Positions 6,205 to 10,023 of a DNA stretch of 10,023 bases are shown piece after piece (positions within the stretch are counted from its first letter, which is position 1; every line of letters starts with the position of its first letter). The stretch lies in contig JASHSA010000043.1 in NCBI GenBank assembly GCA_030037035.1, forward strand, positions 1-10,023. Direction: 5' to 3'. The position numbers and the translations under genes were made by a program. The stretch is from Thermoplasmata archaeon (lineage in GTDB: Archaea; Thermoplasmatota; Thermoplasmata; Lutacidiplasmatales; UBA184). The notes under the pieces were generated by a model that was not told the DNA's origin, ran no database searches, and saw only the letters and a list, made by a program, of their open reading frames with translations.

Positions 6205-6981
6205 CTACCCGCCGGGGAGCTGCGGGCCCGGAGCGCGGGCGAGCTGACGCGCGAACCGGCGCGCGAGGAGCAGCTCCGTGAGGAACAGGCGCACGAAGCC
6301 GACGCCGCTCGTCACCTTGCTCGTCCCCGAGCTGCGCGCCTCGAAGCGGAACGGGACCTCCCGGACCCGCCGGCCCCGGGCCATCACGAGGACAAAGAGC
6401 AGCAGCTTGTAGCCGCGCGTCCCCTTCACCGGGGCGACGAAGACGTCCCGGCGCAGCGCGAAGTAGCCCGAGACCGGGTCGCCGACGCCCCGCGTCGCGG
6501 GGAGCAGCATCCTCGCGATCGCCTCGGCGCCGCGGGAGAGCACCGCGCGCAGCGGGGGCCGGGCGCCGGGGCTCCCTCCGGGCGCGTAGCGGCTCGCCAG
6601 CGCGACGGCGGCGCCGCGCTCGAGCTCGCCGACGAGCGCCGGCAACAGTTCCGGAGGGTGCTGGAGGTCGGCGTCCATCACGGCGACATAGCGCCCCCGC
6701 GCCGTCTCGATCGCCATGCACTGCGCGGTCAGGGTCGTCTGGCGCCCCTCGTGGAGGAGGAGCCGGACGCGCCGGTCGCGGCGGGCGAGCTCGGCGACGT
6801 ACTCGCGAGAGCCGTCCGAGCTCCCGTCGTCGACGACGATCGCCTCCCACGGGGGAAGCCCCACGGCCCGGAGCCGCTCGAACAGCTCGGGAAGGCTGCG
6901 CCGCTCGTTCAGCACGGCGAGGACGACGGAGACGGTCGGCGGCGCGGCGTCCGCGCCCGCGGCCGGAGCGGCGACGGCCAT
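6205..6981 (-). CDS. GT2 glycosyltransferase, dolichol-phosphate mannose synthase-like
   Basis: This is a 258-residue GT-A glycosyltransferase, most like dolichyl-phosphate mannosyltransferase. It would move a sugar (mannose or a mannose-series sugar) from its GDP form to a polyprenyl phosphate at the inner face of the membrane. The N-terminus VSVVLAVLNE (17-26) opens the fold. VVDDGSSDGS (49-58) and VMDADLQHPPE (101-111) bind nucleotide and metal, with the DxD at Asp103/Asp105. SRYAPGG (130-136), DPVSGYFALRR (168-178) and EVPFRFEARSSGTSK (208-222) are the later DPM signatures. No strongly hydrophobic C-terminal helices follow, so it is the short, peripheral type; residues 191-200 and 229-240 may be amphipathic membrane contacts. 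The ATG at 6981 is 10 bp after the stop of the kinase gene, which makes an operon very likely. Donor and acceptor are family inferences, and other polyprenyl-P-sugar synthases share these motifs. Confidence 0.85.
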   Translation of the reverse strand: MAVAAPAAGADAAPPTVSVVLAVLNERRSLPELFERLRAVGLPPWEAIVVDDGSSDGSREYVAELARRDRRVRLLLHEGRQTTLTAQCMAIETARGRYVAVMDADLQHPPELLPALVGELERGAAVALASRYAPGGSPGARPPLRAVLSRGAEAIARMLLPATRGVGDPVSGYFALRRDVFVAPVKGTRGYKLLLFVLVMARGRRVREVPFRFEARSSGTSKVTSGVGFVRLFLTELLLARRFARQLARAPGPQLPGG

Positions 6982-6991
6982 GCGCCCCGCC

Positions 6992-8041
6992 CTAAGCGGC
7001 CGAGCGGACCGACCAGGTCTGCAGCCCCTCGGGCTCCAGGGCGAAGTCCTCGACCCGCCCGCCGGCGTCCTGGACCGTCTTCGCGACGCGGGCGCGACGC
7101 TCGGCGTCGCAGAACAGCAGGAGGTAGCCCCCGCCGCCGGCGCCGACGAGCTTGCCGCCGAGCGCGCCGGCGTCGCGCGCGCGCTGGTAGAACGCGTCGA
7201 TCTTCGGGTTCGTGATCCCCTCGGTGAACTTCTTCTTCATCTGCCAGCCGGCGTCCAGGAGCCGACCCATCTCGTCGAGGTTCCCGCGCAGCAGCTCGTT
7301 CTTCATGTCGAAGGCGAGCTGCTTGGTCGCGTCCAGCGCGCTGACGGTGTCGCCCCGACCTTCGGCGTAGTTCTGCTGCTGGCGCTCGATGATGTCGTTG
7401 GAGTAGTGGCTCGTCCCCGTGTAGCAGAGCAGGAGCCGGTAGGCGAGCTCGTTCAGCACTTCCGCGCGGATCTTCAGCGGGTTCACGACCGTACGGCTTC
7501 CGCCGAACTCGATGAAGTTGAACCCGCCGAACGCGGCGGCGTACATGTCCTGCTTGCCGCCTTTCATCCCGAACTCGCGGCGCTCGATCTCGTAGGCGAG
7601 CTCGGCGATGTCGTAGGCGGTCCACGGGCGCCGGAGGTACTGGTGGAACGCCCCGACGAGCGCGACGACCATCGTCGACGAGCTGCCGAGCCCCGTGCCG
7701 GGAGGAGCGTCCGAGTGCAGGAACAGCTTGAGCGAGTCGTGCGTCGCCTCGCCGTTCTCCGGGCGGCGCAGCACCCGGAGCGCGGCCTTGACGAGGTCGA
7801 GCTCGCCGGTCGGCTCGAGGAAGTCGCTCGGCTTCTCGTAGATCACCTTCACGTCGTAGTCGAGCGACTCGAGCTCGACGCGGCCGGCGCCGTCCGGGAT
7901 CGACTCGAGGGTCGCGTAGGCGAACTTGTCGATCGTGCAGTTGAGGACCGCCCCGCCCTTCTGCTCCGGATACGGCGAGACGTCGGTCCCGCCGCCCGCG
8001 AAGCTGATCCGGAGCGGCGCCTTGCTGCGCAGCATTCGCAT
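6992..8041 (-). CDS. hddA: GHMP sugar kinase, HddA-like (D-glycero-alpha-D-manno-heptose 7-phosphate kinase family)
   Basis: This is a 349-residue cytoplasmic GHMP kinase whose best family match by eye is HddA, which phosphorylates C1 of D-glycero-D-manno-heptose 7-phosphate on the way to GDP-heptose. GHMP motif 1 is APLRISFAGGGTDVSPYP (8-25), the HddA-type opening. Motif 2, the ATP loop, is PPGTGLGSSS (113-122). Motif 3 is GGKLVGAGGGGY (295-306). The segment REFGMKGGKQDMYAAAFGG (155-173) is also typical. Length equals the family norm. Two starts are possible, ATG 8041 and ATG 8035; a GTTTAAC-type box is about 30 nt above the first, so 8041 with a very short or no leader is preferred. It heads the kinase-GT2-reductase set. 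Related GHMP kinases act on fucose or other sugar phosphates, so the exact substrate is inferred. The other GDP-heptose enzymes (GmhA, GmhB, HddC) are not in the window. Confidence 0.85.
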   Translation of the reverse strand: MRMLRSKAPLRISFAGGGTDVSPYPEQKGGAVLNCTIDKFAYATLESIPDGAGRVELESLDYDVKVIYEKPSDFLEPTGELDLVKAALRVLRRPENGEATHDSLKLFLHSDAPPGTGLGSSSTMVVALVGAFHQYLRRPWTAYDIAELAYEIERREFGMKGGKQDMYAAAFGGFNFIEFGGSRTVVNPLKIRAEVLNELAYRLLLCYTGTSHYSNDIIERQQQNYAEGRGDTVSALDATKQLAFDMKNELLRGNLDEMGRLLDAGWQMKKKFTEGITNPKIDAFYQRARDAGALGGKLVGAGGGGYLLLFCDAERRARVAKTVQDAGGRVEDFALEPEGLQTWSVRSAA

Positions 8042-8067
8042 CGGCCGCGCGAAGAGCGCCTCGAGCC

Positions 8068-8074
8068 GTTTAAC
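8068..8074 (-). promoter_or_regulatory. TATA-like box of the glycosylation gene set
   Basis: The minus strand reads GTTAAAC, centred about 30 nt upstream of the kinase ATG at 8041, in the otherwise GC-rich 114-bp gap 8042-8155. It predicts a transcription start a few bases before the ATG and probably drives all three genes of the set. Confidence 0.45.
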
Positions 8075-8155
8075 CCTTGGTGGCCGGGACGACTCGCCCC
8101 CGCCGGCCGGGGCGACGAACCGGGGCCGGCGCGGCGCGCTCGCGGACGTGGGCCC

Positions 8156-8815
8156 TCAGGCCGCGGTGACCTTGACGACCAGGCCCGGGGCGAAGCGGTG
8201 CAGTAGGGCAAGGTGCGCTCCCTCGACCAGCGCCCAGAGGAGCGCGGCGCCCAGGACGACCCGCTCGAGCCCTCCGGCGCCCAGGCCGAAGCGCAGGTGC
8301 GCGTAGTCGAGCGCCCCGCCGCCGAGCAGCACGAGACCGGTGACGAGCGTGTACGTCGCCGAGACGCGCCAGCGGCCGTGCTGGTGCATCGCGGAGGAGA
8401 TGATCACGAGCCCGAAGCCCGCGGCGACGACCGTGGCGGCGAACGCCCCGGGGACGGCGGACGCCGGCAGGCGCGACGCGAGGAGCAGGAACGCCCCCGA
8501 GAGCGAGGCGGCGGCCGCGCCGACGAGCAGGACGAGCAGTCCGAGGCCGCGGCTCGGTCTCGGGTCGAACGCGCTCCAGGCGAACAGGAGGCCGACCGCG
8601 GTCAGGAGCCCGAGGGCGACGAGCGACGCGTCGAGGACGATCGCCCAGGTCGTCCCGACGTGGCCGAGGGTCGCGAGACCGGTCGACCACGGGTTGAATC
8701 CGGCGGTGCGGTCCTGGACCCAGAGGAGGACGGCGACGAACTGCGCCGCGGCGAGCGCGAGCAGCGTCCCTCCGGTCCGTACGGTGCGGGCAACGAGCGG
8801 GGAGTCGGCAGCCAT
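8156..8815 (-). CDS. Six-helix membrane protein, DUF998-like
   Basis: This is a 219-residue integral membrane protein of unknown function. Six hydrophobic segments are visible at about 15-33, 57-80, 89-113, 121-142, 152-172 and 185-206, with short loops. After the first helix comes a FNPWSTGLATLG segment, then a second helix with VLDASLVALGLL. This resembles the P..S..LG and N-aliphatic-GLL pattern of DUF998 proteins, which is why I suggest that family; I am not certain. Helix 4 ends in MHQHGRWR, where two His residues lie at the membrane edge. The ATG at 8815 is preceded by GGAGG (8822-8826) at a 6-nt spacing, so unlike its neighbours it appears to use a Shine-Dalgarno site on a short leader. 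It is divergent from the Nudix gene and 114 bp upstream of the kinase gene on the same strand. Confidence 0.75.
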   Translation of the reverse strand: MAADSPLVARTVRTGGTLLALAAAQFVAVLLWVQDRTAGFNPWSTGLATLGHVGTTWAIVLDASLVALGLLTAVGLLFAWSAFDPRPSRGLGLLVLLVGAAAASLSGAFLLLASRLPASAVPGAFAATVVAAGFGLVIISSAMHQHGRWRVSATYTLVTGLVLLGGGALDYAHLRFGLGAGGLERVVLGAALLWALVEGAHLALLHRFAPGLVVKVTAA

Positions 8816-8821
8816 GCAGGT

Positions 8822-8826
8822 CCTCC
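8822..8826 (-). promoter_or_regulatory. Shine-Dalgarno site of the DUF998-like gene
   Basis: GGAGG on the minus strand ends 6 nt before the ATG at 8815, a near-ideal match to the 3' end of 16S rRNA. It supports that ATG as the start. It is the clearest ribosome binding site in a window where most other starts look leaderless. Confidence 0.6.
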
Positions 8827-8850
8827 GGCCGAACCGTCGCGCGGTTCTCC

Positions 8851-8858
8851 CGTATAAG
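8851..8858 (-). promoter_or_regulatory. TATA-like box of the DUF998-like gene
   Basis: The minus strand reads CTTATACG, centred about 40 nt upstream of the ATG at 8815. A start about 26 nt downstream would fall near 8829 and leave a leader of about 14 nt, just long enough to hold the GGAGG site. Confidence 0.5.
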
Positions 8859-8898
8859 ACCCGCAGTTCGAGCGGCGGGAGCGCGCGGGGCCTGTCCT

Positions 8899-8906
8899 CG
8901 TATAAC
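8899..8906 (+). promoter_or_regulatory. TATA-like box of the Nudix gene
   Basis: CGTATAAC is centred at about 8903, 25-26 nt before the GTG at 8928, which predicts transcription starting on the GTG itself and a leaderless mRNA. It shares the heptamer CGTATAA with the box at 8851-8857; the two lie 48-49 bp apart. Confidence 0.55.
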
Positions 8907-8927
8907 CCGGGGCCGTTCCTCCTGCCC

Positions 8928-9374
8928 GTGCCCCGCTACCCCCGCGGCCCGGCGCTGACGGTCGACGCGGTCTGGCTCGACCGGGGGCGTGTCCTCCTCG
9001 TCCGCAGGGGTCGGCCACCGTTCCGGGGGCGGTGGGCGTTCCCCGGGGGTTTCGTCGCGCCGCAGGAGACCGTCGAGCAGGCGGTCGCGCGAGAGCTGCT
9101 CGAGGAGACCGGCCTGCGCGCCCGGCCGGTCCGGCTCGTCGGGGTCTATTCTGGCCCGGAGCGCGACCCGCGCCAGCCGACGGCGACGGTCGCGTTCCTG
9201 ATGCGGGGACGCGTCGCGAAGCCGTCCGCCGGGGACGACGCGGCCCTCGCCGCCTGGCTACCGCTGCGCGACGCGCGGAGGCTCGCCTTCGACCACGGGC
9301 GGATCCTGCGCGACGCGCTCGGCCGGCGGCGCCGAGCCCCACGCCGACGGCCGCGGGGCGTCCCGGCCGCGTGA
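8928..9374 (+). CDS. Nudix hydrolase, ADP-ribose pyrophosphatase-like
   Basis: This is a 148-residue cytoplasmic Nudix enzyme that would hydrolyse a nucleoside diphosphate linked to another moiety. The Nudix box fits the GX5EX7REUXEEXGU pattern exactly at residues 41-63: Gly41, Glu47, Arg55-Glu56, Glu59-Glu60, Gly62-Leu63, the metal- and diphosphate-binding core. The first strand TVDAVWLDRGRVLLVRR, the R..PF.GRWAFPGGF run and a later YSGPERDPR segment resemble the archaeal ADP-ribose pyrophosphatase group (such as M. jannaschii MJ1149), so ADP-ribose is the first guess at substrate. The GTG at 8928 gives a full-length domain and sits 26 nt below a TATA-like box; the open frame continues upstream only through the promoter and the divergent gene. 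The last 17 or so residues are Arg/Pro-rich, unlike the domain, and are encoded within the 117 bp that overlaps the converging MFS gene. Confidence 0.9.
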   Translation: MPRYPRGPALTVDAVWLDRGRVLLVRRGRPPFRGRWAFPGGFVAPQETVEQAVARELLEETGLRARPVRLVGVYSGPERDPRQPTATVAFLMRGRVAKPSAGDDAALAAWLPLRDARRLAFDHGRILRDALGRRRRAPRRRPRGVPAA

Positions 9375-10023
9375 GTACGACAGGAGCGCGCCGAGCGCGA
9401 GGATCGCCGCGGCGCCGAGCAGCGCCGCGCGGATCCCCCCGAGGAACGCCGACCCCGCGGCGCCGCCGAGAGTGTTCGTCCCGAGGAAGACCTCGTCGGC
9501 GACGATCGGCGAGACGCTCGCCGAGGCGATCGACAGGGCGACGACGAAGCTGAGCAGCGCCCCCATGTTCGTGAGGGTCGCCCTTAGCCCGCTGATCGCG
9601 CCGAACGTCTTTGGCGAGGCTTGGGCCATGATCGCCGTGTTGTTCGCCGGGAAGAACATCCCGGTGCCGACCCCGCTGACCGCCGAGACGAGCGGCACCC
9701 AGCCGAGCCAGGTCGTCGTGCGGAGCTCGCTGTAGGCGAGGACGGCGCCCATCATCACGATCAGCCCCACGGTCGCGAGCCCTCGAGAGCCGATGCGGTC
9801 GACATAGCGGCCGGTGATCGGCCCCGCGAACGCGCCGACCAGGTACCCCGGCACGAGCAGGAGCGACGAGTCGAGCGGGGTGAGGCCGCGGATCCCCTGG
9901 AGGTACAGCGTCAGCAGGAAGACCACCGAGAGGTTGCCGAGCGCCTGGAGGAACCCCGCGATCATCGCGAAGCCGAGGAGACGGCGGCGGAGCTCCCGCA
10001 GGTCGAGCATCGGCAGCGGCGAC
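9258..10023 (-). CDS. MFS transporter, DHA2 (EmrB/QacA-like), C-terminal part (5' end outside window)
   Basis: This is the C-terminal half of a proton-driven exporter of the major facilitator superfamily. The frame stays open to the end of the window, so the ATG at 10010 is internal: it follows SPLP and lies in the loop PMLDLREL typical of 14-helix DHA2 proteins before the last six helices. Hydrophobic segments, counted from that Met, are about 12-34, 47-67, 78-95, 102-125, 146-168 and 190-212. GRYVDRIGSR (67-76) is an MFS motif-A-like loop. FFPANNTAIM with SGLRATLTNMGALLS (about 119-154) matches the DHA2 second-half pattern. A 35-residue Pro/Arg-rich hydrophilic tail ends the protein, and nearly all the overlap with the Nudix gene falls in this tail. 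The substrate (drug, organic compound or other) cannot be inferred. Confidence 0.88.
   Translation of the reverse strand, partial: SPLPMLDLRELRRRLLGFAMIAGFLQALGNLSVVFLLTLYLQGIRGLTPLDSSLLLVPGYLVGAFAGPITGRYVDRIGSRGLATVGLIVMMGAVLAYSELRTTTWLGWVPLVSAVSGVGTGMFFPANNTAIMAQASPKTFGAISGLRATLTNMGALLSFVVALSIASASVSPIVADEVFLGTNTLGGAAGSAFLGGIRAALLGAAAILALGALLSYSRGRDAPRPSAWGSAPPAERVAQDPPVVEGEPPRVAQR

Noticed and set aside
8096..8113. GC-rich inverted repeat downstream of the DUF998-like gene as a terminator
   Set aside because: Only a five-base-pair stem can form and no T-run follows; expected by chance at this base composition.
6716..8206. Plus-strand frame of nearly 500 residues across the kinase and GT2 genes
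   Set aside because: Antisense shadow of two clearly recognisable enzymes; no domain is visible in it.
8340..8927. Upstream extension of the Nudix frame
   Set aside because: It runs antisense through the DUF998-like gene and through the promoter. The Nudix fold is complete from the GTG at 8928.

Overview
The window looks like a stretch of a GC-rich (roughly 70% G+C by eye) archaeal chromosome, most likely from the Thermoplasmatota. The reasons are: (i) a secreted protein built of the 'ESGLPSGTxWSV ... PNGTY.F.V' repeats that I associate with Thermoplasmata surface proteins; (ii) short A/T-rich TATA-like boxes centred about 26-30 bp upstream of ATG or GTG start codons, the layout of leaderless archaeal transcripts; (iii) an archaeal-type GH15 glucoamylase, an MthK-like potassium channel and an ADP-ribose-pyrophosphatase-like Nudix protein. 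The assignment is inference; no rRNA or tRNA gene is present to confirm it.

Layout, left to right. 1-1269 (+) is the 3' part of a GH15 glucoamylase with both catalytic glutamates. 1288-3174 (-) is a 628-residue exported protein with six tandem repeats and about 40 N-glycosylation sequons; it converges on the glucoamylase with an 18-bp gap. Upstream of it lie two identical 13-bp TATA-containing boxes exactly 42 bp apart. 3310-4365 (-) is a two-helix potassium channel with RCK/TrkA domains. Divergent from it, 4513-4893 (+) is a 126-residue protein I do not recognise. A 254-bp convergent intergenic region (4894-5147) has no gene I can support but holds several perfect stem-loops. 5148-8041 (-) is a sugar-nucleotide/glycosylation cluster, transcribed in the order HddA-like sugar kinase, dolichol-phosphate-mannose-synthase-like GT2, Rmd-like reductase. 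8156-8815 (-) is a six-helix membrane protein resembling DUF998. Divergent from it, 8928-9374 (+) is a Nudix hydrolase. The window ends inside a DHA2-type MFS transporter (9258-10023, -), whose hydrophilic tail overlaps the 3' end of the Nudix gene by 117 bp.

How the genes may work together: the kinase, GT2 and reductase fit the supply and lipid loading of an unusual mannose-series sugar (GDP-heptose or 6-deoxy sugar) for a surface glycan, and the sequon-rich repeat protein is a plausible acceptor. This link is inference from gene content and proximity. The channel, Nudix, DUF998-like and MFS genes look like unrelated housekeeping or transport genes. There is no CRISPR array, insertion sequence, integrase, toxin-antitoxin pair or recognisable defence system, and I see no convincing previously undescribed system. 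The least explained items are the 126-residue protein, the structured intergenic region and the duplicated promoter box.
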